A stretch of 42,503 nucleotides of DNA. Source: an uncultured Novosphingobium sp. Lineage in GTDB: Bacteria; Pseudomonadota; Alphaproteobacteria; Sphingomonadales; Sphingomonadaceae. The DNA lies in the NCBI GenBank assembly GCA_946886075.1, contig CAMPHR010000027.1, positions 1 through 42,503 of the forward strand. The letters run 5' to 3'. Both the position numbers and the translations under genes were made by a program. Positions 13,916-23,255 of the stretch are shown here, piece after piece. The notes beneath the pieces are model-generated. The model made no database searches. It had not been told where the DNA came from and saw nothing but the letters and a program-made list of their open reading frames with translations. How positions within the stretch are numbered: position 1 is the first letter of the stretch; every line of letters begins with the position of its first letter.

Positions 13916-15262
13916 ATGAGCGACTACGACTTCGACCTTTTTGTCATTGGCGCAGGTTCCGGAGGCGTCCGGGCGTCGCGCGTGGCGGCTGCGCATGGGG
14001 CCAAGGTCGCGGTCGCCGAGGAATATCGGGTCGGCGGCACCTGTGTCATTCGCGGCTGCGTGCCCAAGAAACTGCTGATCTACGGCGCGCATTTTGCCGA
14101 GGATTTGAAGGACGCGCGCCGGTTTGGCTGGAATGTCCCGGAGTGTGGGTTCGAATGGAAAGTGCTGCGTGACAATGTGCTGGCTGACGTCGACCGGCTG
14201 GAAGGGCTCTACCGGAACACGCTGGACAGCCATAAGGTCGAGCTGATCTCCGAACGCGCCGTGATCACCGGTGCCCATTCTGTGAAGCTGGCAAGCGGGC
14301 GGGAATTGACCGCGAAATATATATTGGTTGCGACCGGCGCCTGGCCGTCGATACCTGATCTGGAAGGTGCCGAACATGGCATCACCTCTAACGAGGCCTT
14401 CCACCTAGAGGATGCGCCCAAACGGATGGTGATCGTCGGCGGCGGCTATATCGCCAATGAATTTGCGGGCATTTTCCACCAGCTCGGCAGTCATGTGACC
14501 ATCGTCAACCGGTCCTCCACCCTGCTGCGCGGCTATGATGAGCAAATCCGCGACCGGCTGCTTCAGATTTCGACGATGAAAGGCATTCAGTTCCGCTTCA
14601 ATGCAGAGATGGAGCGGATCGAGAAGAATGATGATGGCACGCTGTGCATGCATTTCAGGAACGGCGATCCCATCCCATGCGACACGGTGATGTTCGCAAC
14701 CGGACGACAGCCGCATGTCGAGGGGCTTGGCCTCGAGAGCGCAGGCGTCGAGCTGGACGACAAGGGCGCGATCAAGGTCGATGATCATAGCCGCACGACC
14801 TGTGAGAGTATCTATGCCGTGGGTGACGTCACCAACCGGCTGCAATTGACGCCGGTTGCTATCCGGGAAGGGCATGCCTTTGCCGATACGGTGTTCGGCG
14901 ACAATCCCCGGACCGTGGATTATAATTGCGTGCCGTCGGCGGTGTTCAGCCACCCGCCGCTCGCCGGTGTCGGGCTGACGGAGGCGCAGGCGAAGAACAA
15001 GCTGGGCACGGTGAAGGTCTACACATCCGATTTCCGGCCGATGAAGAATGTGCTCGCCGGTCGCGACGAGCGCGCGCTTTACAAGATGGTGGTGGATGCC
15101 ACGACGAACCGGGTCGTTGGTTTGCATATGATTGGGCCCGATGCCCCGGAGATTTTGCAGGCTGCGGCCGTCGCGGTAAAGGCGGGCCTTACCAAGCAGG
15201 AATTTGACGACACGGTTGCGCTGCATCCGAGCATGGCGGAGGAGCTGGTGCTGCTGAAGTGA
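13916..15262 (+). CDS. gor: Glutathione-disulfide reductase
   Basis: This FAD enzyme reduces oxidised glutathione with NADPH. The 448-residue protein has the FAD-binding VIGAGSGGVRASR (residues 10-22) and the redox disulfide Cys43/Cys48 in GGTCVIRGCVPKK. The NADPH site is VIVGGGYIANEFA followed by VNRSSTLLRGYDEQ, where the arginines favour NADPH. A second FAD motif, SIYAVGDVTNRLQLTPVA, and the C-terminal catalytic HPSMAEE complete the family pattern. The ATG at 13916 has GGAG seven bases upstream, inside the hairpin at 13868-13909. pgi ends 70 bases upstream on the same strand. Trypanothione or other low-molecular-weight thiol reductases are less likely alternatives. Confidence 0.94.
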   Translation: MSDYDFDLFVIGAGSGGVRASRVAAAHGAKVAVAEEYRVGGTCVIRGCVPKKLLIYGAHFAEDLKDARRFGWNVPECGFEWKVLRDNVLADVDRLEGLYRNTLDSHKVELISERAVITGAHSVKLASGRELTAKYILVATGAWPSIPDLEGAEHGITSNEAFHLEDAPKRMVIVGGGYIANEFAGIFHQLGSHVTIVNRSSTLLRGYDEQIRDRLLQISTMKGIQFRFNAEMERIEKNDDGTLCMHFRNGDPIPCDTVMFATGRQPHVEGLGLESAGVELDDKGAIKVDDHSRTTCESIYAVGDVTNRLQLTPVAIREGHAFADTVFGDNPRTVDYNCVPSAVFSHPPLAGVGLTEAQAKNKLGTVKVYTSDFRPMKNVLAGRDERALYKMVVDATTNRVVGLHMIGPDAPEILQAAAVAVKAGLTKQEFDDTVALHPSMAEELVLLK

Positions 15263-15329
15263 TTTGAAAGCGGCACTCAGCTGTGGGTTGAGGAGCTTCT
15301 TAAGATCATTCTTGGCTGCACCGCCCACC

Positions 15330-15380
15330 TCCGTTCGAGCTGAGCTTGTCGAAGCCCTTCGACAGGTTCAGGGCGAACGG
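15330..15380. repeat. Type A repeat, two copies fused into one long palindrome
   Basis: Two inverted copies share their ends without a spacer. The left copy begins CCGTTCGAGCTGAGCTTGTC and the right ends CAGGGCGAACGG. The left copy has stem GGGC/GCTC (one G-U pair) and the right GCCC/GGGC. It lies between convergent gor and the dioxygenase gene and could act as a two-way terminator. Confidence 0.85.
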
Positions 15381-15396
15381 CTGGATGGCTTATGCG

Positions 15397-16113
15397 TTAT
15401 CCCTCCGCAGCGAAGGTCACGACCAGCGCGTCGCGCCAGGCGGGCATGGTGGGCTCGACCGCGTGGATCTCTGTCACGCCATGCAGGATGCGGTGGTCGT
15501 CTATCAAGACGCTGTCGCCGGGCAGGGCCAGAGTGAATTCGCCAAGCGGCGTGCCATCGGGCGCGCCTATGCGGGTCACCCCTTCGCGGACATTGCGGCG
15601 TTCGATCAGCATGACGAACACCCAATCGACGCCGTCGCGATGGAGTCCTTCAGGTGTGGGCCGACCAACGTCGTCCTCGCATGTTTCGATGCGGAACTGA
15701 TGCATCTCGACGTGCCAGCTTTTGGAGCCTGCCTGGTCAAAGGCTGCCGCGCAATAGGCGAAAATAGCTTGCGTCACCGGGCTGTCGATCGTCGCCGGAT
15801 GGACGGGATCGAACCAGCGCTGCACATCGCCATTCAGCGGATTATAGTCGCGGCTCTGGAAATGCGGCTGGTGCGGCTTGCGGAGGAAGCGGCCTTGTTC
15901 GGCCTTGAAGGCGGCGTGGCGGCGGCGGCGGTACCGGCCGCCATCGGCCATGTACAGGTCCGGGCCTAGATCGTCCCAGCTGTGGGCAAAGGCCCCCCAT
16001 GCTGCATCCTCCACGCCTAATCCCGCCAACATGTCAGGCCCGGCGACCCGGGCAAAGCCGTTGTCCGCAAGCTCGGTGTGAAGGGGCCAGGTGATCGGAG
16101 TGACTTGATGCAT
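15397..16113 (-). CDS. 2-oxoglutarate/Fe(II) dioxygenase family protein (PF10014-like)
   Basis: The 238-residue protein fits the family that includes the Bacillus L-isoleucine 4-hydroxylase. The iron-binding triad can be placed: His158 and Asp160 in EGLHRDGVDW, and His211 in DDHRILHGVTEI. NPLNGDVQRWFDPV and EMHQFRIE are further family-like segments. The substrate cannot be told, though members of this group hydroxylate free amino acids. The start is the ATG at 16113 with only a weak ribosome-binding site. The gene lies 73 bases downstream of the ScfR regulator on the same strand and may be co-transcribed with it. No functional link to propionate metabolism is evident. Confidence 0.8.
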   Translation of the reverse strand: MHQVTPITWPLHTELADNGFARVAGPDMLAGLGVEDAAWGAFAHSWDDLGPDLYMADGGRYRRRRHAAFKAEQGRFLRKPHQPHFQSRDYNPLNGDVQRWFDPVHPATIDSPVTQAIFAYCAAAFDQAGSKSWHVEMHQFRIETCEDDVGRPTPEGLHRDGVDWVFVMLIERRNVREGVTRIGAPDGTPLGEFTLALPGDSVLIDDHRILHGVTEIHAVEPTMPAWRDALVVTFAAEG

Positions 16114-16186
16114 ATTTTCGTCTTAGGCGGCGGGGGTGAGGATCGACAGGGCCAGTTCACATAAGCTGGGACTGACCGCGATGGCC

Positions 16187-17602
16187 TCACCCTATCCAGT
16201 AGGGGACGATTTGCCGGTTGTCGGGGTCGACGCGGATCGGCCTGTCGGCGGGCGGAAAGGCGCGTTGATCGCAGCTCTGGCGCGGGCAGAGGCGGCAGGT
16301 GATGCCGATGGGCGTGGCGGCTCCTTCCATCTCGAGCTGGAGCCCGTCCGCATAGACGAAGTTCGCTGCATGGGCGACTTCGCACCCCAGGACCACGGCG
16401 TAGCGGCGGGGAGTGCGCGAATAGCTGCCCAAAGGCTTCACCAGCCCCTTCGCCATGGAGACGTAGCGGACGCCATCGGGCGTTTCGCCAAGTTGCACGT
16501 TGATGCGGTCCGGAATGGCCACCGCTTCATGGACGTTCCAAAGCGGACAGGCTCCGCCGAAGCGCGCAAATTGCAGGCGGGTGGCGCTGTGCCTTTTGGT
16601 GATATTGCCAGCCATATCGACACGGCAGAAGAAGAAGGGGATGCCGCGAAGCCCCGGCCGTTGGAGCGTCGAAAGGCGGTGGCAGGCTTGCTCGAAACTC
16701 ACCCCGAAGCGGCGGGCAAGCCGGTCAATGTCATGGCGTACCTCCCGTGCTGCCGCGCGGAACTGCGCATAGGGCATCAGGAGCGCGCCAGCGGCGTAAT
16801 TGCCAAGCCCAATGGCAAGCAGCCGGTCGGCCCCTTCGACCGGCAGGGCCGCCCGGTTTACCACGTCGGCGATCACCGCCTGGCCTTCCAGCATCATCAG
16901 CTGGTGCGAAAGCATGAATTTGCGGCTTTCCACCGGCAGGGCCGCGTTGACGAACAGGCGGCGGTCATTGGAGGAATAAGCCCGAAGCGCCGAATCCGGC
17001 GTGTCCGCGATCAGCGTTTCGATGCCGTGCCGCCGCGCGAGCGCTTCCACCAGCATGCCTTCGTCAAGAACCTGGCCTGCGGTGAAGCTGGACGCCATGT
17101 CTTCGGCTAGGCAATCAAGCGCGTGGACATAGTTGCCCGCTTCGTGAAACCAATCGCGTGCGGCTTCCCATGGAAGGCGCGCTTGCACTTCATGATCGTT
17201 GGCAATCGCTTCCTCGATCATGTTGATGCGCTCATTGGCCCGCATATGCGCATTGTAGAGGTCGATATAGCGGGCGGCGAACTCTGGAAATTGGAGATGC
17301 AGCTTCTCTATGCGTTCAGGTTCCATCAACGGGCCGGGAAGCTCCGGGTGCGCCAGGGCATAGGTGAAGGCGCCGAGCAACTGTTCTTCTTCCCGGCTGT
17401 CAAAGCTGGCCCAATCGGTGGGGAATGCACTGGCGACCGCTGCCTTTACCTTGGCGGTCAACGGCCGGTCGTCATTTTCCAACTGGCTGAGGTAAGACAC
17501 CGAAATACCGAGCGCCAACGCCATTGTCGCCTGGTCCATGCGATGGTCCAGGCGCAGCTGCCGCAGCCTTGGTCCTGCGAAAATGCGGTTGCCTCTAGCC
17601 AT
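16187..17602 (-). CDS. Short-chain acyl-CoA regulator (ScfR family, PccR/MccR-like)
   Basis: The 471-residue protein begins [20 protein letters not shown]. It has a XRE helix-turn-helix in its first 60 residues ([20 protein letters not shown]), a middle ImmA/IrrE-like region, and a C-terminal DUF2083-type domain ending with [17 protein letters not shown]. The zinc-protease HExxH is absent: the matching place reads [10 protein letters not shown], as expected for sensors of acyl-CoA. ScfR proteins such as Rhodobacter PccR control propionyl-CoA carboxylase genes. Here the gene diverges from pccB, with TTTGCAAA-type sites between them. The ATG at 17602 was chosen because the 29 residues upstream are read through those sites. 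Confidence 0.9.
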   Translation of the reverse strand: MARGNRIFAGPRLRQLRLDHRMDQATMALALGISVSYLSQLENDDRPLTAKVKAAVASAFPTDWASFDSREEEQLLGAFTYALAHPELPGPLMEPERIEKLHLQFPEFAARYIDLYNAHMRANERINMIEEAIANDHEVQARLPWEAARDWFHEAGNYVHALDCLAEDMASSFTAGQVLDEGMLVEALARRHGIETLIADTPDSALRAYSSNDRRLFVNAALPVESRKFMLSHQLMMLEGQAVIADVVNRAALPVEGADRLLAIGLGNYAAGALLMPYAQFRAAAREVRHDIDRLARRFGVSFEQACHRLSTLQRPGLRGIPFFFCRVDMAGNITKRHSATRLQFARFGGACPLWNVHEAVAIPDRINVQLGETPDGVRYVSMAKGLVKPLGSYSRTPRRYAVVLGCEVAHAANFVYADGLQLEMEGAATPIGITCRLCPRQSCDQRAFPPADRPIRVDPDNRQIVPYWIG

Positions 17603-17615
17603 GCTGCGCTCATAA

Positions 17616-17661
17616 TTTGCGAAATGGTGATTTGCAAATTGGCAAATTTGCATTTGCGAAA
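17616..17661. promoter_or_regulatory. ScfR/PccR operator cluster, TTTGCAAA-type sites
   Basis: Four related half-sites occur in 46 bases: TTTGCGAAA at 17616-17624, TTTGCAAA at 17631-17638, CAAATTTG at 17643-17650, and TTTGCGAAA at 17653-17661. From memory, PccR of Rhodobacter and the related PrpR/RamB proteins bind TTTGCAAA-like motifs. The cluster lies only 13 bases upstream of the regulator's start and 63 bases before pccB, so it can serve both directions. Confidence 0.75.
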
Positions 17662-17724
17662 AGCGTGAAAGATGGGAAAGGGGCAGCATTAGTCATCCGT
17701 GCCGTCACCGGAGAGATAATTTCT

Positions 17725-19257
17725 ATGTCGAAGCTCGCCATCATCGAACAGCTGGAAGCCAAGCGCGACGCCGCTCGCCTGGGCGGTGGCCAGCGCCGCA
17801 TCGACGCGCAGCATGCCAAGGGCAAGCTGACCGCGCGGGAGCGTCTGGAAGTGCTGCTGGACGAAGACAGCTTTGAAGAGCTGGACATGTATGTCGAGCA
17901 TAACTGCATCGACTTCGGCATGGACGAGCAGCATATTCCGGGTGACGGCGTCGTCACCGGATCGGGCACGATCAACGGCCGCCTCGTCTATGTCTTCAGC
18001 CAGGACTTCACCGTCTATGGCGGCGCGGTGTCGGAACGGCACGCGATGAAGATCTGCAAGATCATGGATATGGCGCTTAAAGTAGGTGCGCCCGTGATCG
18101 GGCTTAACGATTCGGGCGGCGCGCGTATTCAGGAAGGCGTGGCTTCGCTCGCGGGCTATGCCGAGATTTTCCAGCGCAACGTGCTGGCTTCGGGCGTAGT
18201 TCCGCAGATCAGCGTCATCATGGGCCCCTGCGCTGGCGGCGCAGTCTACTCGCCCGCGATGACCGACTTCATCTTCATGGTGAAGGATTCGAGCTTCATG
18301 TTCGTGACCGGTCCCGACGTCGTGAAGACCGTCACTAACGAAGTCGTGACGCAGGAAGAGCTTGGCGGCGCGGTGACGCATACGACCAAGTCGGGCGTCG
18401 CGGACGTGGCGTTCGAGAACGACATCGAGGCGCTTCTGGCTGTGCGCGATTTCGTGGACTTCCTTCCCGCTTCCAACAAGGAGCCGGTGCCGGAGCGTCC
18501 GAGCGCTGATCCGTGGGACCGTGTCGAGGAGAGCCTGGACACGCTGATCCCGGCGAACGCGAACCAGCCCTATGATATGCACGAGTTGATCCGCAAGGTC
18601 GTGGACGAAGGCGACTTCTTCGAAGTGCAGCCGGCGCATGCAGGTAATATCCTCTGCGGTTTCGGCCGGATCGAGGGCAAGACCGTGGGCATCATCGCCA
18701 ACCAGCCGATGGTGCTGGCGGGCGTGCTGGACATCAACTCGTCCAAGAAGGCGGGCCGCTTCGTCCGCTTCTGCGATGCGTTCGAAATTCCTATCGTCAC
18801 TTTCGTCGACGTGCCGGGCTTCCTGCCGGGCACCGCTCAGGAACATTCGGGCATTATCAAGCATGGCGCCAAGCTGCTGTTTGCCTATGCCGAAGCGACA
18901 GTGCCGAAGATCACCGTCATCACGCGCAAGGCCTATGGCGGCGCCTATGACGTTATGTCGTCCAAGCATCTGCGCGGTGACTTGAACTATGCGTGGCCGA
19001 CTGCCGAGATCGCCGTCATGGGTGCAAAGGGCGCGGTGGAGATCATCTTCCGTGGCAAGACGCCCGAAGAGATCGCTGAAAAGACCAAGGAATATGAAGA
19101 CCGCTTCGCCAATCCCTTCGTGGCGGCGAGCAAGGGCTTCATTGACGAGGTGATCCAGCCGCATTCGACCCGCAAGCGGATCGCGCTCGGCCTGCGCAAG
19201 CTGCGCAACAAGGCGTTGGAGAATCCGTGGAAGAAGCACGACAATATTCCGTTGTGA
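17725..19257 (+). CDS. pccB: Propionyl-CoA carboxylase, carboxyltransferase (beta) subunit
   Basis: PccB moves the carboxyl group from biotin to propionyl-CoA, forming (S)-methylmalonyl-CoA. The 510-residue protein starts [20 protein letters not shown] and shows the two crotonase-like halves. [19 protein letters not shown] and [17 protein letters not shown] lie in the N-half. [33 protein letters not shown] and [14 protein letters not shown] lie in the C-half. The Asp in VDVPGFLPG marks propionyl- over acetyl-CoA type. The ATG at 17725 follows GGAGAG by nine bases. It is the first gene of the cluster pccB-mce-scpA-bioB-pccA and is driven from the region with ScfR sites. A 516-codon frame on the other strand is a shadow. 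Confidence 0.96.
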   Translation: MSKLAIIEQLEAKRDAARLGGGQRRIDAQHAKGKLTARERLEVLLDEDSFEELDMYVEHNCIDFGMDEQHIPGDGVVTGSGTINGRLVYVFSQDFTVYGGAVSERHAMKICKIMDMALKVGAPVIGLNDSGGARIQEGVASLAGYAEIFQRNVLASGVVPQISVIMGPCAGGAVYSPAMTDFIFMVKDSSFMFVTGPDVVKTVTNEVVTQEELGGAVTHTTKSGVADVAFENDIEALLAVRDFVDFLPASNKEPVPERPSADPWDRVEESLDTLIPANANQPYDMHELIRKVVDEGDFFEVQPAHAGNILCGFGRIEGKTVGIIANQPMVLAGVLDINSSKKAGRFVRFCDAFEIPIVTFVDVPGFLPGTAQEHSGIIKHGAKLLFAYAEATVPKITVITRKAYGGAYDVMSSKHLRGDLNYAWPTAEIAVMGAKGAVEIIFRGKTPEEIAEKTKEYEDRFANPFVAASKGFIDEVIQPHSTRKRIALGLRKLRNKALENPWKKHDNIPL

Positions 19258-19265
19258 TTAGATAA

Positions 19266-19330
19266 GCGTCATGCCAGCGGAAGCTGGCATCTCGTGCGTC
19301 ACGAGACCCCAGCCTTCGCTGGGGTGACGA
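19266..19330. repeat. Type B palindromic repeat element, compact form
   Basis: Two hairpin units are fused: TGCCAGC-ggaa-GCTGGCA and CCCCAGC-cttc-GCTGGGG. They are flanked by CGTCA and TGACGA and joined by CTCGTG/CACGAG. The stems differ from those at 4727 and 23114 but keep pairing. It fills the pccB-mce gap. Confidence 0.75.
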
Positions 19331-19345
19331 AGTAGGGATGATGTG

Positions 19346-19783
19346 ATGAAACTCGGCCGCTTGAACCATATCGGCGTTGCCACGCCTTCGCTGGAAGCCT
19401 CGCTCGCTTATTATCGCGACGTTATGGGCGCGACGCTCAGCCACGAGCCTTTCGATCTGCCTGCGCAGGGAGTGAAGGTGTGCTTCGTAGACACGCCGGG
19501 AGAGAATGGGACCGAGGGCACGCAGATCGAGTTGATCGAGCCTTTGGGGGAGAACTCGCCCATTCACGGCTTCATTGCCAAGAACCCCGCCGGTGGACAG
19601 CATCATATGTGTTATGAAGTGCCCGACATTCATGAAGCCAAGGCGTGGTTTGAAGGGCTTGGCAAGAAGGTGCTCGGCGAACCGCGCATCGGGGCGCATG
19701 GGACGCTGATCTTCTTCGTGCATCCCAAGGACATGAACGGGGTGCTGACTGAGATCATGGAGACGCCGAAGGGCGCTCACTAA
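19346..19783 (+). CDS. mce: Methylmalonyl-CoA epimerase
   Basis: The enzyme epimerises (S)- to (R)-methylmalonyl-CoA, the form used by the mutase. The 145-residue protein belongs to the glyoxalase/VOC fold. The metal ligands are suggested by LNHIGVATPS near the N-terminus, GTQIELIEPL, GGQHHMCYEV and the C-terminal VLTEIMETP, with the duplicated beta-alpha-beta modules visible. The ATG at 19346 (MKLGRLNHIGVATPSLEASL) directly follows an in-frame GTG at 19343. Either could be used, and GGGAT lies a few bases upstream. A type B repeat separates it from pccB and a MITE-like element from scpA. Confidence 0.94.
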   Translation: MKLGRLNHIGVATPSLEASLAYYRDVMGATLSHEPFDLPAQGVKVCFVDTPGENGTEGTQIELIEPLGENSPIHGFIAKNPAGGQHHMCYEVPDIHEAKAWFEGLGKKVLGEPRIGAHGTLIFFVHPKDMNGVLTEIMETPKGAH

Positions 19784-19786
19784 TTG

Positions 19787-19930
19787 CCTCGCCCCTTCAG
19801 GGGAGAGGCGGCGAGACTTGGGGCTGCGGAGCAGGCCTTAGTCGCAGCGGAGAAGGGCAGCCCCCTCTCCAACTTTGGCTAGTCAGCCCAGCTGACAAGC
19901 CTGCGTATCCTCTCCCCTGAAGGGGCGAGG
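19787..19930. repeat. MITE-like element with perfect 22-bp terminal inverted repeats
   Basis: CCTCGCCCCTTCAGGGGAGA then GG (19787-19808) is the exact reverse complement of 19909-19930. Each arm also contains the smaller palindrome CCCCTTCAGGGG-like. Nested inside are GGGGCTG/CAGCCCC and GTCAG-cccag-CTGAC, so the 144 bases can fold as one long hairpin. No transposase is encoded. It lies 14 bases upstream of the scpA start. Confidence 0.75.
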
Positions 19931-19944
19931 AAAGGAATGGAACG

Positions 19945-22098
19945 ATGACCGAGAAGCCGACGCTGGATCAGTGGGCCGCCGCCTCCACCAAGGAGGTGAA
20001 GGGCAAGGACCTGAACTGGGAGACCCCGGAAGGGATCACCGTCAAGCCGCTCTATACGGCGGACGATGTGTCCGTCGATCCGGGCCTGCCGGGCTTCGCG
20101 CCCTTCACCCGCGGCGTGCGTGCATCCATGTATGCGGGCCGTCCGTGGACCATCCGGCAATATGCGGGCTTCTCGACCGCCGAGGAATCCAACGCCTTCT
20201 ATCGCCGCAACCTTGCCGCCGGTCAGAAGGGGCTGAGCGTCGCCTTCGACCTTGCGACCCATCGCGGCTATGACAGCGACCATCCGCGCGTCGTGGGCGA
20301 CGTCGGCAAGGCTGGCGTGGCGATCGACAGCGTCGAGGATATGAAGATCCTGTTCGACGGCATTCCGCTCGACCAGATGTCCGTGTCCATGACGATGAAC
20401 GGGGCGGTGATCCCGATCCTGTCCTTCTTCATCGTCGCAGGTGAAGAGCAGGGGGTGGATCGCAAGCTGCTGGACGGAACCATTCAGAACGACATTCTGA
20501 AGGAGTTCATGGTCCGCAACACCTACATCTATCCGCCTGAACCCTCGATGCGGATCATCTCGGACATTTTCGGCTATACCAGTCGCGAGATGCCCAAGTT
20601 CAACAGCATCTCCATTTCCGGCTACCATATGCAGGAAGCCGGAGCGACGCAGGTGCAGGAGCTTGCCTTCACCATCGCCGACGGCATAGAATATGTGAAA
20701 TATGGCGTGGCTTCGGGCCTTGATATCGACAAGTTCGCGGGGCGTCTGAGCTTCTTCTTCGCGATCGGCATGAACTTCTTCATGGAAATCGCGAAGCTGC
20801 GTGCAGCCCGCGTGCTGTGGCATAGCGCCATGACGAAGCTCGGCGCCCAGGATGAGCGTAGCAAGATGCTGCGCACTCACTGCCAGACGTCGGGTGTGTC
20901 GCTGACGGAGCAGGATCCTTACAACAACGTCATCCGCACGACCATCGAAGCGATGGCGGCGATGCTGGGCGGCACCCAGTCGCTGCATACCAACGCGCTG
21001 GACGAAGCCATCGCGCTTCCCACGGATTTCTCCGCACGTATCGCGCGCAATACGCAGATTGTGATCCAGGAAGAAACCGGGATGACCAAGGTCGTCGATC
21101 CGCTCGGCGGCAGCTATTATATCGAAGCGCTGACCCAGCAGCTGGTCGACGCCGCGCAGGAAATCATCGACCGCGTCGAGGGCGAAGGCGGCATGGCGAA
21201 GGCCGTGGCGGCAGGCTGGCCCAAGGCGATGATCGAGGAGGCAGCGGCCGCTCGGCAGGCGCGCGTCGATCGCGGCGAGGATGTCATCGTTGGCGTCAAC
21301 AAATATCGTCTGGCGAACGAGGACCTGCTGGAAACGCTGGAGGTCGACAATACCAAGGTGCGTGAGGCGCAGATCGCGCGCATCAACAAGGTCAAGGCCG
21401 AGCGTGACGAAGGCAAGTGCCAGGCGGCGCTCCAGGCCTTGCGTGAAGGCGCGGCCAAGCCTTCGAGCATCGAGAACAACCTTCTGGCGCTCGCCGTCGA
21501 GTGCGCGCGTGCCCGTGCAACCTTGGGCGAGATTTCCTCCGCCATGGAGGACAGCTTCGACCGCTATGGCACGGTGCCGACGCCGGTGAAGGGCGTTTAT
21601 TCCAAGCCTTATGCGCAGGACAGCCGCTGGAAACAGGTTCTTGACGGTGTGCAGGCCGTCGAGCGGCGCCTCGGCCGGAAGCCGAAACTACTCATCGCCA
21701 AGATGGGGCAGGACGGCCACGACCGGGGCGCCAACGTGATTGCGTCGGCCTTCGGGGACATGGGCTTTGACGTCGTGTCGGGTCCGCTGTTCCAGACGCC
21801 GGAGGAAACGGTGGTGCTGGCGCTGGACAGCGGCGTCGATGTGGTAGGCGCTTCGTCGCTGGCTGCGGGGCATAAGACGTTGATCCCCGAACTCATCCGG
21901 CAGTTGCGCGAAAAGGGCCGCAACGACATCAAGGTGATCGCTGGCGGCGTCATCCCGCCACAGGATTATGACTATCTCCGTGACGCGGGCGTGCAGGGCA
22001 TTTATGGACCCGGTTCCAATGTCGTGGAATGCGCCGCCGATGTGCTGCGCCTCCTCGGCCACAACATGCCCCCGGCGGGGCTGGAGGAAGCCGCTTGA
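19945..22098 (+). CDS. scpA: Methylmalonyl-CoA mutase, single-chain type
   Basis: This adenosylcobalamin enzyme converts (R)-methylmalonyl-CoA to succinyl-CoA. At 717 residues it is the full-length single-subunit kind with an N-terminal TIM barrel and a C-terminal B12 domain. Visible motifs are [50 protein letters not shown] and [20 protein letters not shown]. The B12 motif DxHxxG reads [13 protein letters not shown], with the cobalt-binding histidine at residue 592. The ATG at 19945 follows AGGAAAGGAA just outside the MITE-like element. The stop overlaps the bioB start by four bases. No MeaB chaperone gene is in the window. Confidence 0.97.
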   Translation: MTEKPTLDQWAAASTKEVKGKDLNWETPEGITVKPLYTADDVSVDPGLPGFAPFTRGVRASMYAGRPWTIRQYAGFSTAEESNAFYRRNLAAGQKGLSVAFDLATHRGYDSDHPRVVGDVGKAGVAIDSVEDMKILFDGIPLDQMSVSMTMNGAVIPILSFFIVAGEEQGVDRKLLDGTIQNDILKEFMVRNTYIYPPEPSMRIISDIFGYTSREMPKFNSISISGYHMQEAGATQVQELAFTIADGIEYVKYGVASGLDIDKFAGRLSFFFAIGMNFFMEIAKLRAARVLWHSAMTKLGAQDERSKMLRTHCQTSGVSLTEQDPYNNVIRTTIEAMAAMLGGTQSLHTNALDEAIALPTDFSARIARNTQIVIQEETGMTKVVDPLGGSYYIEALTQQLVDAAQEIIDRVEGEGGMAKAVAAGWPKAMIEEAAAARQARVDRGEDVIVGVNKYRLANEDLLETLEVDNTKVREAQIARINKVKAERDEGKCQAALQALREGAAKPSSIENNLLALAVECARARATLGEISSAMEDSFDRYGTVPTPVKGVYSKPYAQDSRWKQVLDGVQAVERRLGRKPKLLIAKMGQDGHDRGANVIASAFGDMGFDVVSGPLFQTPEETVVLALDSGVDVVGASSLAAGHKTLIPELIRQLREKGRNDIKVIAGGVIPPQDYDYLRDAGVQGIYGPGSNVVECAADVLRLLGHNMPPAGLEEAA

Positions 22099-23096
22099 CC
22101 ACCGTTACGCCCCGCACCGACTGGACCCGCGACGAGATTGCCGCGCTGTTCGACCTGCCCTTCAACGACTTGATGTTTGAGGCGCAGTCGATCCATCGCG
22201 CGAACTTCCCGCGCAATGAGGTGCAGCTTTCCACGCTGCTGTCGATCAAGACCGGCGGTTGCCCGGAAGATTGCGGCTATTGCAGCCAGTCGACCGAGGC
22301 GGAGAGCGGCCTCAAAGCCACCAAGCTGATGGATGTGCAGGCCGTGCTGCAGGCGGCGGCGCAGGCAAAAGATCATGGTTCTGGCCGTTTCTGCATGGGC
22401 GCGGCTTGGCGCAATCCCAAGGAACGGGACATGCCCAAGCTCATCGAGATGGTGAAGGGTGTTCGCCAGATGGGCATGGAAACATGCATGACGCTGGGCA
22501 TGCTGTCGTCCGATCAGGCGAAGCAACTCGCGGATGCAGGCCTCGATTATTACAATCATAATATCGACACCTCGCCGGAAAATTACGCCAACGTCATCAC
22601 GACCCGGACCTTTGAGGACCGGATCGAGACGCTGGAAAATGTCCGCGATGCGGGGATCAACGTCTGCTGCGGCGGGATCGTGGGGATGGGCGAGACGCGA
22701 TCGGACCGCATCGGCTTCCTGCATGCGCTGGGTACCATGCCGCATCCCGAAAGTGTGCCGATCAACGCGCTGGTTCCGGTCGCTGGGACGGTGCTGGGCG
22801 ATATGCTGAAGGACACGCCGCTGGCGAAGATAGACGAAGTGGAGTTCGTCCGCACCGTCGCGGTAGCGCGGATCGTGATGCCGCGCTCGATGGTGCGTCT
22901 GTCGGCAGGCCGCGAGAGCATGAGCGAAGCCTGTCAGGCGCTCTGCTTCATGGCAGGTGCGAACAGCATCTTCACCGGCGACAAGCTGCTGACGGCGGCG
23001 AACGCTGGCGACGACAAGGATAGCGCGCTGCTTTCGAAGCTCGGGCTGACGGCAATGGCCGCACAGCCGCACGGGCATTTGGAGGCGGCGGAGTAA
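22095..23096 (+). CDS. bioB: Biotin synthase
   Basis: BioB is a radical SAM enzyme that inserts sulphur into dethiobiotin. The 333-residue protein has the [4Fe-4S] motif [11 protein letters not shown] near residue 56, plus [23 protein letters not shown] and [10 protein letters not shown], which matches the [2Fe-2S]-ligand family pattern. The start is TTG at 22095 in the sequence CTTGACC, overlapping the scpA TGA, with GGAGGAAG five bases upstream, so it is coupled to the mutase. Its place between scpA and pccA suggests biotin supply for the carboxylase. No other bio genes are in the window. Confidence 0.96.
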   Translation: MTTVTPRTDWTRDEIAALFDLPFNDLMFEAQSIHRANFPRNEVQLSTLLSIKTGGCPEDCGYCSQSTEAESGLKATKLMDVQAVLQAAAQAKDHGSGRFCMGAAWRNPKERDMPKLIEMVKGVRQMGMETCMTLGMLSSDQAKQLADAGLDYYNHNIDTSPENYANVITTRTFEDRIETLENVRDAGINVCCGGIVGMGETRSDRIGFLHALGTMPHPESVPINALVPVAGTVLGDMLKDTPLAKIDEVEFVRTVAVARIVMPRSMVRLSAGRESMSEACQALCFMAGANSIFTGDKLLTAANAGDDKDSALLSKLGLTAMAAQPHGHLEAAE

Positions 23097-23113
23097 GAAT
23101 TAACGCACAATCT

Positions 23114-23202
23114 CGTCACCCCGGATTTGATCCGGGGTCCCGCTTCCTGGCTGCCGTTGCATAGGAAGACAGCGGGATGCCGGATCAAGTCCGGCAAGAC
23201 GA
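23114..23202. repeat. Type B palindromic repeat element
   Basis: Left unit CGTCACCCCGGAT-ttga-TCCGGGG followed by TCCCGCT. The right unit begins AGCGGGATGCCGGATCAAGT and ends CCGGCAAGACGA. Arms CCCGCT/AGCGGG pair. It separates bioB from pccA within the cluster. Confidence 0.78.
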
Positions 23203-23255
23203 AGGTGCATAGGTAACAACGAACGGCCGAAAATAGGACTGGGCAAGGACAGATA

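Noticed and set aside
17689..19239. 516-codon minus-strand frame
   Set aside because: Antisense to pccB and rich in His/Arg/Asp as typical for shadows.
19784..19944. Cobalamin riboswitch before the B12-dependent mutase
   Set aside because: The gap is filled by the inverted-repeat element, and no B12-box-like sequence is seen.
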